Assembly (NCBI GenBank): GCA_007753675.1
Contig: CP036432.1
Span: 2,764,394 to 2,828,393 of the forward strand
Source: Stieleria magnilauensis
GTDB lineage: Bacteria > Planctomycetota > Planctomycetia > Pirellulales > Pirellulaceae
Length of the DNA stretch: 64,000 nt
Direction: 5' to 3'
In this document: positions 29,060 to 37,358 of the stretch, piece after piece
How positions within the stretch are numbered: the first letter of the stretch is position 1
Layout: each line of letters opens with the position of its first letter
Translations under genes and position numbers: made by a program
Notes under the pieces: model-generated
What the model was told of the DNA's origin: nothing
Seen by the model: only the letters and a program-made list of their open reading frames with translations
The model's database searches: none

Positions 29060-30649
29060 GTGGAATCCGATTCGAATTTCGAGGCGTTCCACGCGCCGCG
29101 TGGTCACTGCGAAAGCTTGATCCATCCGCCGATCGATGGTGCTGCGGCGATGATGGTCGAGAACCAGTCGCGGGCTGCGGCGTACCCGGTTGAGATCTCT
29201 TCGCTGCGGCGATCGGCGCGCGAACAATTGTTGCGTGATGCCCGCCGCTACACTTCGGCCTATCGCGACATCGATTTCGCCGGCTCTGCCGAACAAACGA
29301 TCGTGATGGCCGGTCACCAGCCGACACTGTTCCATCCCGGCGTCTGGTTCAAGAACTTCGCGCTCGATCGAGTCGGCAAAACCTCCGGCTCAGTCGCCGT
29401 CAATCTGGTCGTCGATAGCGACGTCGCGGGCCCGAGCAGTGTGCGAGTCCCGTACCTCTACGGCGACGCGGGCACGGTCGGATTCAAAGCCATCGCGTTC
29501 GACCGTCGCGGCGGCGGCGTTCCCTATGAACAATCGCTGGTCGAGGATCGCGAGCTGTTTGACGTGTTTGATCACAACGTGGCCGAGACGGTCGCCGGGA
29601 TCGTCGAGAACCCGCTGATCCCAGCGCTGTGGCAGCATTCTCGCGACGCGATCAACCGCTGCGGCTACGCCGGGTGCGCACTGGCCCAAGGACGCCATCG
29701 GTTGGAAGCCGATCTTGGATTGCAGACCCTGGAGATTCCGCAAAGCGTCGTTTGTCGCGGCGATGCGTTTGCCTCGTTTGCGATGCAGATTCTCAGTGAC
29801 TTGCCCCGCTTCCACGAGTGCTACAACGCAGCGACGGAGTACTATCGGGCCGCCCATGGCATTCGCAGCAAGGCCCACCCGGTGCCCAACTTGGGACGCG
29901 ACGGTGAATGGCTGGAAGCCCCGTTTTGGGTCTACGGCAACCAATCGCCGAAACGACGGAGTGTCTGGGTGCGAATTTCCGCCGCCGGCTCGGTGATGGA
30001 GATCAGCGACCGCGACAAGCGACATCGAAAAATCGACGCCTCCAATCAGTCTGCAGCGGCGGACGCGTTTCTGGCGCTCGCGAGTCCCGAATTCAAGATT
30101 CGCAGCCGGGCGTTGATCACGACGATGTATGCACGCTTGGTACTCAGCGATCTGTTCCTGCACGGCATCGGCGGCGGCAAGTACGATCAGCTCGGTGACT
30201 TGATCAGTCGAGCGTTCTGGAACGTGGAACCGCCGCGTTTTATGGTGATGTCGTCGACGGTGCTGCTGCCGGGACATCAACGCTTTCCCAGCGCGGAAGT
30301 CGACGCGGAGATCCGCAAACGGAATCGGCAGCTCCGTGATTTAGACTTCCAGCCGGAACGTTACGCCGGGAGCGGCGAGATCGATCCGCAATGGATCGCC
30401 GCCAAACGGGAACTGCTGGCCGCGAGCCCCGCCAAGGGACGGCGGCGGAATTGGCACGAGCAGATTACATCGCTAAATCAGAAGATGGCGTCGCGGCTCG
30501 ACCCGTTGCGAAAGACACTGGAAGCGGAAAAGGCCGAGCTGCAACAACGCCGACGCGAGGCGGCGATTTGGAACAGCCGCGAACATTCGTTCTGCATCTA
30601 CCCGCTGGACTATCTGATGGAAGCCTACGAGCAGATGCTCAAACCGTAG
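29060..30649 (+). CDS. probable BshC-like protein (divergent)
   Basis: About 529 residues from the GTG at 29060. It is not a close member of a family I can name outright. However, the order of motifs parallels BshC, the cysteine-adding enzyme of bacillithiol synthesis: VMAGHQPTLFHPGVWFKNFAL early (BshC has a GGQQAGLLTGPLYT-like motif), then RSRALITTMYARLVLSDLFLHGIGGGKYDQL and EPPRFM in the second half, and a C-terminal coiled coil ending in a FCIYPLDYLMEAYEQ segment. No bshA or bshB is adjacent. The TAG stop lies inside the first unit of the 35-bp repeat array. Confidence 0.5.
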   Translation: MESDSNFEAFHAPRGHCESLIHPPIDGAAAMMVENQSRAAAYPVEISSLRRSAREQLLRDARRYTSAYRDIDFAGSAEQTIVMAGHQPTLFHPGVWFKNFALDRVGKTSGSVAVNLVVDSDVAGPSSVRVPYLYGDAGTVGFKAIAFDRRGGGVPYEQSLVEDRELFDVFDHNVAETVAGIVENPLIPALWQHSRDAINRCGYAGCALAQGRHRLEADLGLQTLEIPQSVVCRGDAFASFAMQILSDLPRFHECYNAATEYYRAAHGIRSKAHPVPNLGRDGEWLEAPFWVYGNQSPKRRSVWVRISAAGSVMEISDRDKRHRKIDASNQSAAADAFLALASPEFKIRSRALITTMYARLVLSDLFLHGIGGGKYDQLGDLISRAFWNVEPPRFMVMSSTVLLPGHQRFPSAEVDAEIRKRNRQLRDLDFQPERYAGSGEIDPQWIAAKRELLAASPAKGRRRNWHEQITSLNQKMASRLDPLRKTLEAEKAELQQRRREAAIWNSREHSFCIYPLDYLMEAYEQMLKP

Positions 30650-30909
30650 GGCATGCTGTGCATGCCAATGGCCGCAAACCGTAGGGCATGCTGTGCATGC
30701 CAGTGGCCGCAAGCCGTAGGGCATGCTGTGCATACCAATGGTCGCAAAACGTAGGGCATGCTGTGCATGCCAATGGCCGCAAAACGTAGGGCATGCTGTG
30801 CATGCCAATGGTCGCAAACCGTAGGGCATGCTGTGCATGCCAATAGCCGCAAATCGTAGGGCATGCTGTGCATGCCAATGGCCCGAAACCAAAGGGCATG
30901 CACCGCATG
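30645..30909. repeat. 35-bp palindromic tandem array
   Basis: Seven near-identical 35-bp units start at 30645, 30680, 30715, 30750, 30785, 30820 and 30855, with a diverged eighth at 30890. Each holds GGGCATGCTGTGCATGCC, a 7-bp stem GGCATGC/GCATGCC with a TGT loop, and a spacer like AATGGCCGCAAACCGTA. The eighth unit changes the loop to ACC yet keeps and extends the stem. The array lies between two convergent genes. Right after it, 30917-30966 has short repeats of CTGCGTGACCTA type running into the LRR gene's end. Confidence 0.9.
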
Positions 30910-30956
30910 CCCTTCGTCACGCTCAGCGTGACCTTCTGCGTGACCTACTGCGTGAC

Positions 30957-32099
30957 CTACTGCTTGACCTTCACGCCGCAAGCCTGGAGGGCTTCGATGG
31001 CGGCGACTTTCTCTTTTTCGGGAATCTCGTTGCCGCCCAAGAACAATCGCAGATACGGCGCGAAGCGGTTCTCCCCAGCCTTGTCCGCTTCGCAGGCTTG
31101 GACCAACGGCGAGAGATCTTTGATCGGATTGTTGTTCAGCTGCAGAATATTGAGCGCCGGCAACTGGGCGATTGGCGCCAGGTCTTCGATGTAGTTGTTG
31201 CGCAAATCGAGTGAAGTGATCCACTTCAACCCGGCGACCGGCTCGACCGTTTTCAACTCATTGCCGGACGCATCGAGCGACCAGATTTTTGAAAGCGGCG
31301 CGATCGGATCCAACGACGCGACGCGGTTCTCGGCCAGATACAGCGTCCGCAGATTGGACATCTTTCCCAGCGGACTCAAGTCCTGGATCTCGTTCCGCGA
31401 GACATCCAAGTACTGCATCCCGGTCAGTTCCTTGATCGGATCGAGGGTCTTGATGCGGTTGCCGGCCAAGGTGACCGATTGCAGGCGTTTCAGATTGGCG
31501 ATCGGGGTGAGATCCGAGATCTGGTTGTCCGCCAAGTCGATCAACATCAAGGCGTGGCAATGCTCCAGCCCCGACAGATCTTTGATCTGCTTGCCGACGC
31601 CGACGACGCGTGAGATGTTGGCGACGTCTTCTTTGGTGATCGGTTCGTCGTTGAACCGCTTGGCGAACACTTCGGCCCGCACCGCCTCTTCGAGCGCCTT
31701 GTCCTTGAAAGCGGACACGACGGGCTTGGGAGCCTCTTTCTTGGGCTCCGCCTTCTTTTCCTCTTTCTTCGCCTCAGGCTTTTTCTCGGCAGGCTTCTTT
31801 TCGTCAGCCTTCTTCTCTTCAGGCTTCTTTTCAGCCGGCTTCTTTTCTTCAGGCTTCTCTTCTGCGGGCTTTTCAGCCGGCTTCACGTCTTCAGGCTTGG
31901 CCTCGGCCGGTTTTTCCGCAGGTTTTTCGGCAGATTTTCCGGCTTCCGCGTCCTGTTTTTCGGCCTCCACTTTTTCCGCTTTCGCGGCCTCCGGCTTGTC
32001 GTCGGAGACGGCGGGCCGGACCGAAACGGCTAGAAACGCGGCGAACAGAACTGGTACAAGGAGACGCGAAGGGGCGACGAATTGTTGCATGGCAGACAT
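30957..32099 (-). CDS. secreted leucine-rich-repeat protein with Lys/Glu/Pro linker
   Basis: About 380 residues from the ATG at 32099 (a second ATG at 32090 is possible). A signal peptide is followed by about 110 residues of low-complexity sequence built from KPAEKK/PEEKK-type units, then roughly seven 22-residue leucine-rich repeats of internalin type (LxxLxLxxNxIxDLxPIxxL), and a C-terminal cap. Probably a periplasmic or surface protein-binding protein. The low-complexity linker resembles a wall- or polymer-spanning spacer. The gene ends against the 35-bp palindromic array. Confidence 0.8.
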   Translation of the reverse strand: MSAMQQFVAPSRLLVPVLFAAFLAVSVRPAVSDDKPEAAKAEKVEAEKQDAEAGKSAEKPAEKPAEAKPEDVKPAEKPAEEKPEEKKPAEKKPEEKKADEKKPAEKKPEAKKEEKKAEPKKEAPKPVVSAFKDKALEEAVRAEVFAKRFNDEPITKEDVANISRVVGVGKQIKDLSGLEHCHALMLIDLADNQISDLTPIANLKRLQSVTLAGNRIKTLDPIKELTGMQYLDVSRNEIQDLSPLGKMSNLRTLYLAENRVASLDPIAPLSKIWSLDASGNELKTVEPVAGLKWITSLDLRNNYIEDLAPIAQLPALNILQLNNNPIKDLSPLVQACEADKAGENRFAPYLRLFLGGNEIPEKEKVAAIEALQACGVKVKQ

Positions 32100-32242
32100 C
32101 GGACGCACGTAGAATGGAATCGGAAGGGGGTAAGGTAGGAAGCCGCCATTCTAATTGGTTTGCCAAGCTTTGGTGAGTGCGGACGAAAAACGAACCACTC
32201 CCGCTTCCCGATTATTGTTTTTTCACCACGGAAACCCGCAAT

Positions 32243-33559
32243 TTGAAACGGACGAACAAACGAATCGTCGGCTTGGGATTCTGGCTGATCACGCTGGTTT
32301 CGACAGGCGTCGCCGCGTCGCGCTGGATGCAGACGACCGAGCAAAACGACCAATCGCAACAGACGCTCGAATCGATCGCACGCTACGTCGCACGGCAGGA
32401 GACGCAGATCGTGGCCATCGATCCGACCGGGCGACTGCAGCCGGGCGATCCGGTTTTTCTGGCCGGCGAGCAGGGTGACTATCATCAGGTCGGTCGCGTT
32501 GCGTCGATCATCACCCCCGACAGCGAGCGGCCCGATGACCTTCCCGCAGAACCTCTCACCAGAGGCCGCCGCGTTTCGATCACGTGGTACAGCTGGGACG
32601 TCCCGGCCGACGAGTGCCAGCTGTTTCAGCACCACAGCACCGGGCGGTTGAGCGAGGTGGTGGAAACGCTCTTTCCGCCGGCGAAGCAGAAAGTCATTCG
32701 CGACCAGTTGTCCGCCGCGATGGCTCGTCACGGCGAGGATCTGTCACAAGCCTTCATTCCGCTGGTCGAAGACAGCTTTCGAAAATCGCTGCCGGTGATC
32801 GAAGACGAGTTCCGCCTGGCCGTCGCCCGGCACCGCGATGAACTGGACGCGGCTGCTCATCGCTGGCACGACGAGTTAGTCCAGGAGCGATTGATCCCGA
32901 TGGCCCGCCGCGAAATCTTGCCGATCGTTAAGAAGCACGGGCAACCGCCGGCCGAAGAAATCGGTCGCGAGATGTGGGACCGCGCCTCCCTGTTCCGTTT
33001 CGGTTGGCGTGCGATCTACGACAAGACGCCGTTGCCGCAAAAAGACTTGGTGCGCGAAGAATGGCAGCGGTTTGTGGAAGAGGAAGCGGTTCCGGTATTG
33101 GAAAAACACATGGACGATGTCGTCGTCGCGATCCAACGCAGCGTCCGCGACATTTCGGCCAGCCCGGCGATCCGCAAGGAACTGGCCGGCGTGGCCGAGG
33201 AGATCGCGGAAGATCCCCAGAGCCGCCAATTGGTCCAAACCATCTTGAAAGAAACCTTTGTCGATAACGAACGCCTGCACAAAGTCTGGCGCGAGGTTTG
33301 GAGCAGCCCCGAAGCCGAAGCGGCCTTTGAAATCGCCGGCCAGCGTTTGGAACCGGTGATCCGCCAGATCGGTGACGAGATTTTTGGTTCCGAACAAGAC
33401 GGCATCAATCCCGATTTTGCCCGCGTGCTCCGCAGCCAGATCCTGCGCAAGGACCGCCGCTGGATCGTCGCCTGGCACACCGGCGCCGGCAACGGCACCA
33501 TCGAAGTCGCCCGGACCCGGATGCCCTACCCGATCGTTTATCTGGCGGCAGAACGGTAG
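32243..33559 (+). CDS. membrane-anchored protein, possible MCE-like transporter partner
   Basis: About 438 residues from the TTG at 32243, chosen because a basic KRTNKR stretch then directly precedes the single membrane helix (IVGLGFWLITLVSTGVAA); an upstream GTG at 32177 is the alternative. After the helix comes a short beta segment (GRLQPGDPVFLAGEQGDYHQVGRVASI) that recalls the first strands of MlaD/MCE domains, then a long helical region. The next gene codes for a fused MlaF-MlaE transporter, so a substrate-domain role is plausible. No full MCE domain is certain. Confidence 0.65.
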   Translation: MKRTNKRIVGLGFWLITLVSTGVAASRWMQTTEQNDQSQQTLESIARYVARQETQIVAIDPTGRLQPGDPVFLAGEQGDYHQVGRVASIITPDSERPDDLPAEPLTRGRRVSITWYSWDVPADECQLFQHHSTGRLSEVVETLFPPAKQKVIRDQLSAAMARHGEDLSQAFIPLVEDSFRKSLPVIEDEFRLAVARHRDELDAAAHRWHDELVQERLIPMARREILPIVKKHGQPPAEEIGREMWDRASLFRFGWRAIYDKTPLPQKDLVREEWQRFVEEEAVPVLEKHMDDVVVAIQRSVRDISASPAIRKELAGVAEEIAEDPQSRQLVQTILKETFVDNERLHKVWREVWSSPEAEAAFEIAGQRLEPVIRQIGDEIFGSEQDGINPDFARVLRSQILRKDRRWIVAWHTGAGNGTIEVARTRMPYPIVYLAAER

Positions 33560-33612
33560 TGCGGTGGCGACTTGCAAGCTGAGGGGCCACGGAGCGATGA
33601 AGTCGCCACTGA

Positions 33613-33651
33613 GCCCACCGACAGCCCGCTTGCCATCGGTGGGCATTCATT
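33613..33651 (+). terminator. terminator-like hairpin between the anchor protein and ABC transporter
   Basis: Perfect 9-bp arms GCCCACCGA (33613-33621) and TCGGTGGGC (33636-33644) with a 14-nt loop, followed by ATTCATTT. It could terminate or attenuate transcription before the transporter gene at 33681. Confidence 0.4.
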
Positions 33652-33680
33652 TCGACGGCTAGCCCGGTAAGATTGAGCCT

Positions 33681-35294
33681 ATGCCCCCTGAACCCGAATC
33701 AACCGCCGACGCTGCACTGGAAGACATGCCGGTCAGTCCGCTGTGCCTGAAGGACTTGTGCGTCGTCGCGGGTGACCGTTGTTTGCTGGATCAGGTCGAT
33801 GCGAGATTCCCCGAAGCCAAGATCACGGTCGTCGTCGGCGGCAGCGGCGCGGGGAAAAGCGTCTTGTTGCGGATCTTGGCGGGACTGTTGCCCCAACAGG
33901 GCGAATCGATCCGCTGGTCCGGGACGATCGGACGCAGCGAGACCGAATCGGAACGTCCCCGAGTCGGGATCGTGTTTCAACAATTCGCGCTCTTTGATGA
34001 GCTGTCCGCCACCGCGAACGTTCAATTCGCGATCGACCATCGCCCCAAACGCGGCGCCGGCAATCCGAAAAGCGAACCGGTCTCGTGGAACGCTCGACAG
34101 TGGCTGGAACATTTGGGGGTCCCGCTGAAGACCTCGGTGGCCGACCTGAGCGGCGGCCAGAAACAGCGCCTGGCGATCGCCCGCACACTTGCCGCTTCAC
34201 CCGATGTCCTGCTGTATGACGAACCGACCAGCGGGCTCGATTCGGCCAGCGGACGGTTGGTCGCAGAATTGATTCGCGAAACCCAATCGACGTACCACCG
34301 AACCAGCATCGTGGTCACGCACGACTATGAGACCTTGCTGCCGATCGCTGACAAGGTGTTGTTGCTCGATCCACAACAAAAGGACCTGATCGAAATCGAC
34401 CGCGATCAGTGGGGCGAAATTCCCGAACGCATGGTGCCGGTTTCCACTTTGGAAGCCGACGCGACGTCTGGCCCGGCGCAACGCAAGTCGATGATCGGGC
34501 GTGTCATCAACCCCGTGTTGGAAACGACCGGTGGCGCCGTATCGGCCGCGTTTTGGTTGCCGCTGGATCTGCTGCCGATCGTCCCACGCGTTCGTTGGGC
34601 CGTCCGATTCACGCTGCACTACTTGCGGTTGGTCGCCGGCCCATCGGCCTGGATCTATCTGATCATCGCCGGCCTGATCGTCGGATTCACGTCCACCTAC
34701 TTCACGTTTCGGTTCCTGCCCTTTCGGTTGTACACCCAACCGTTGCTGATCGATGAGCTGTTGGCATCGATCGGATTCGCGCTGTACCGAGTGTTGGTAC
34801 CGATCCTGGCAACCATCTTGGTCGCGGCACGCTGCGGTGCGGCGGTTTCGGCAGACGTCGGCGTCAAGCAATACGGCGGTCAAGTCGACGCGATGCGAAC
34901 ACTGGGCGTTGCCCCGCGCGCGTACTTGTTGCTGCCGATCGTGATTGCGTTTGTGATCGGCACTCCGATTCTGGAGTCGCTCGCGTTTTATGCCGCCCGC
35001 TTCATCAGTATGGTCGCGTTCACGGCATCTTATCCCGACGTCGGCCCTTATTTCTGGGAACAGCACTTCGGCCGTAACCTGGCCGGCGAATCCCCCTGGC
35101 TGCACGTCGGATGGAAATGGGTGCTCTTGAAGAACGTCGTCTGCGGGTTGGGAACCGCGACGATCGCCTATTATCAGGGACTAGCGCCGAAGCGTTCGGC
35201 GAGCGACGTCAGCCGATCAATCACATCGACCGTGCTATGGACAACGCTGTTCGTGCTGACCGTCCACTTTGCCGTTGCGCTGATGGAATTTTGA
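33681..35294 (+). CDS. fused ABC ATPase-permease of MlaFE type
   Basis: 537 residues. The N-terminal half is an ABC ATPase: Walker A GGSGAGKS (about residue 53), Q-loop FQQFALFDEL, signature LSGGQKQ, Walker B VLLYDEPTSGLDSASG, and the H-loop VTHD. The C-terminal half (from about 280) is an MlaE/permease domain with several helices and the typical VSADVGVKQYGGQVDAMRTLGVAP segment. In most bacteria these are two genes. MlaFE systems move phospholipids between membranes. The start at 33681 is an ATG just 30 bp after the terminator-like hairpin. Confidence 0.9.
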   Translation: MPPEPESTADAALEDMPVSPLCLKDLCVVAGDRCLLDQVDARFPEAKITVVVGGSGAGKSVLLRILAGLLPQQGESIRWSGTIGRSETESERPRVGIVFQQFALFDELSATANVQFAIDHRPKRGAGNPKSEPVSWNARQWLEHLGVPLKTSVADLSGGQKQRLAIARTLAASPDVLLYDEPTSGLDSASGRLVAELIRETQSTYHRTSIVVTHDYETLLPIADKVLLLDPQQKDLIEIDRDQWGEIPERMVPVSTLEADATSGPAQRKSMIGRVINPVLETTGGAVSAAFWLPLDLLPIVPRVRWAVRFTLHYLRLVAGPSAWIYLIIAGLIVGFTSTYFTFRFLPFRLYTQPLLIDELLASIGFALYRVLVPILATILVAARCGAAVSADVGVKQYGGQVDAMRTLGVAPRAYLLLPIVIAFVIGTPILESLAFYAARFISMVAFTASYPDVGPYFWEQHFGRNLAGESPWLHVGWKWVLLKNVVCGLGTATIAYYQGLAPKRSASDVSRSITSTVLWTTLFVLTVHFAVALMEF

Positions 35295-35332
35295 TCGAGC
35301 TGATCGAGCAGGTGATTCGGTACAGTGTGCTC

Positions 35333-35413
35333 CCCGGAGGTGGCGCTGCGCCGACCTCCGGCTACTCGCTGAAATCCCTCCGGGATATTCGCTTCGCTGG
35401 CGCTCTCCGTTGA
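35333..35413. repeat. GGAGGTGGCGCT-family intergenic repeat, copy 2
   Basis: The segment CCCGGAGGTGGCGCTGCGC... through CTCCGGGATATTCGCTTCG matches 27834-27915 over about 80 bp with few differences. It contains internal inverted stretches (GGAGGTGGC/GACCTCC and CCCTCCGGGA). A shorter relative is at 53719-53780. It sits 40 bp after the transporter stop codon. Confidence 0.75.
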
Positions 35414-35503
35414 CACCAAACGAATTGTTCTTGTTAGCGGTAGCCCGCGAGTGAGTTACACTGGAACTGGTCCCGATCCGCCCTCCCCAAGTCCCCGCAC
35501 GCC

Positions 35504-37297
35504 ATGCTTTGCCGCACACGTTTCCTCTCGCTTGTTGTCGCACTCCTTGCCGTCACCATCACGACTCGTGCGTGGTGTCAGTCGGCTCGCCCGAATGTGA
35601 TTGTCGTGTTGGCCGATGACCAGGGCTGGGGCGATTTGAGTCTGCACGGCAACCCGAATCTGTCGACGCCACATATCGATTCGATCGCGAGGCAGGGCGC
35701 TCAGGTCGAAAACTTTTATGTCTGCGCGGTTTGCTCACCGACGCGCGCCGAATTTCTGACCGGTCGTTACCACACTCGCATGGGCGTCTACAGCACGTCC
35801 GCCGGCGGCGAACGATTTGACGCCGGCGAACAAACCATCGCCGAGGTCTTTCGCGACGCCGGTTACGCCACCGCGGCCTACGGAAAATGGCACAGTGGGA
35901 TGCAGTGGCCGTACCATCCCAACGCGCGGGGCTTTGACGATTACTACGGATTCTGCAGCGGGCACTGGGGCAACTACTTCGACCCGATGCTGGAACACAA
36001 CGGTCGGATCGTCCAAGGCAAAGGGTTCATCGTCGACGACTTGACCGATCACGCGATGGACTTCGTCAGCCGATCCGGCGACCAGCCTTTCTTTGTCTAC
36101 TTGGCGCTCAACACGCCGCACTCGCCGATGCAAGTGCCACAGAAGTACTGGGACAAGTTCGCGGACAAGACCATGGTTCCTGATCCGGAACCGGAAAACA
36201 GCCGACGACAAAACATCCCGCACACGCGGGCGGCGATGGCGATGTGCGAAAACATCGATGACAACGTCGGCCGATTGCTGGAGCATCTTAAGACGACCGG
36301 GAAAGACCAGGACACGATCGTGGTTTACTTCAGCGACAACGGCCCCAACGGAGCACGGTTCAACGGAGGGTTGCGCGGACGCAAGGGATCCACCCACGAA
36401 GGCGGGCTGCGATCTCCCTGCGTGATCCGCTATCCCCAAAAGATCAAACCCGGAACGGTCGTCCGATCAATCAGCGGCGCGATCGATTTGCTGCCCACAC
36501 TGGCGGATTTCGCCGGCATCGATTGGCAATCCAAACAACTCGATGAAAAACCACTCGACGGCGTTTCCATCGCCGGCGAACTCTCCGGTGCCGGCCCCGA
36601 CCCGAGCCAACGCGACCGCGTGATCTTTAGCCGCTGGCGCAACGGCGCAACGGCCAGGACACAGCAGTACCGGATGCAGGACAACGGCGAATTGTATGAC
36701 ATCGTTGCCGACCGCCGCGAGAAAACGAATCTGGCCGGGCAACAGCCCGAGGTCGCCAAACGACTGGGCGCGGCGATCGAATCGTGGAAACAGAGCTATG
36801 CCGATGCGATGGTCGAAGGCACCCGGCCGTTCCCGCTGGGGCATCCCGAGGCCGAGTGGACGCAACTGCCCGCCCGCGATGCCACGTTCAGCGGAGCGAT
36901 CCGCCGCAGCAATCGATTCCCCAATTGCACGTACCTGTTGAACTGGACGGACACCGAGAGTGAAATCCACTGGGACGTCGACGTGCTCGGCAGCGGGCGC
37001 TACGAGGTTCAGATGTATTACGCCTGCCCGCGGCAAGACGTGGGGGCGACGATCGAGCTGTCGCTCGGAGACGCGGCGCTGTCGGCCAAGATCGAGACGG
37101 CGGTGGAAAGCCCGCTGGTCGGTGCCGAGGAAGACCGGGTGCCGCGGCAGGAAGGTTACGTGCGGCGGTGGCAGCCGATGACGCTGGGGACGATCGAATT
37201 GAGTCCCGGTCGAAAAACGCTGCGTTTGAAAGCCAGCGAGATTCCCGGCGGGCAAGTCGCCGAGATGCGATTGCTGATGTTCCGCAAGCTCCAATAG
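35504..37297 (+). CDS. secreted sulfatase (arylsulfatase family)
   Basis: 597 residues. A signal peptide is followed by the sulfatase alpha/beta core: NVIVVLADDQGWGDL with metal-binding aspartates, and the CSPTR signature at about residues 77-81, where Cys is converted to formylglycine by an anaerobic or FGE-type maturase. GYATAAYGKWH and the later YFSDNGPNG complete the active site. The C-terminal 150 residues are a beta-rich extension, possibly carbohydrate-binding. Likely periplasmic, cleaving sulfate esters of algal polysaccharide or similar. No maturase is adjacent. Confidence 0.92.
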   Translation: MLCRTRFLSLVVALLAVTITTRAWCQSARPNVIVVLADDQGWGDLSLHGNPNLSTPHIDSIARQGAQVENFYVCAVCSPTRAEFLTGRYHTRMGVYSTSAGGERFDAGEQTIAEVFRDAGYATAAYGKWHSGMQWPYHPNARGFDDYYGFCSGHWGNYFDPMLEHNGRIVQGKGFIVDDLTDHAMDFVSRSGDQPFFVYLALNTPHSPMQVPQKYWDKFADKTMVPDPEPENSRRQNIPHTRAAMAMCENIDDNVGRLLEHLKTTGKDQDTIVVYFSDNGPNGARFNGGLRGRKGSTHEGGLRSPCVIRYPQKIKPGTVVRSISGAIDLLPTLADFAGIDWQSKQLDEKPLDGVSIAGELSGAGPDPSQRDRVIFSRWRNGATARTQQYRMQDNGELYDIVADRREKTNLAGQQPEVAKRLGAAIESWKQSYADAMVEGTRPFPLGHPEAEWTQLPARDATFSGAIRRSNRFPNCTYLLNWTDTESEIHWDVDVLGSGRYEVQMYYACPRQDVGATIELSLGDAALSAKIETAVESPLVGAEEDRVPRQEGYVRRWQPMTLGTIELSPGRKTLRLKASEIPGGQVAEMRLLMFRKLQ

Positions 37298-37358
37298 CAG
37301 AATTCACCGCACCGACAGCGTACTGCTGATCTGCGACAAACGGGCTACAATCCGCGGC

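Noticed and set aside
30645..30909. CRISPR-like array
   Set aside because: The 35-bp units are head-to-tail with no unique spacers; the short inter-stem sequence is itself repeated, and no cas genes are near. It is a palindromic tandem repeat.
31195..32112. Plus-strand frame rich in Ser/Phe/Ala repeats
   Set aside because: Antisense of the KPAEKK spacer of the LRR gene; repeats mirror that low-complexity coding.
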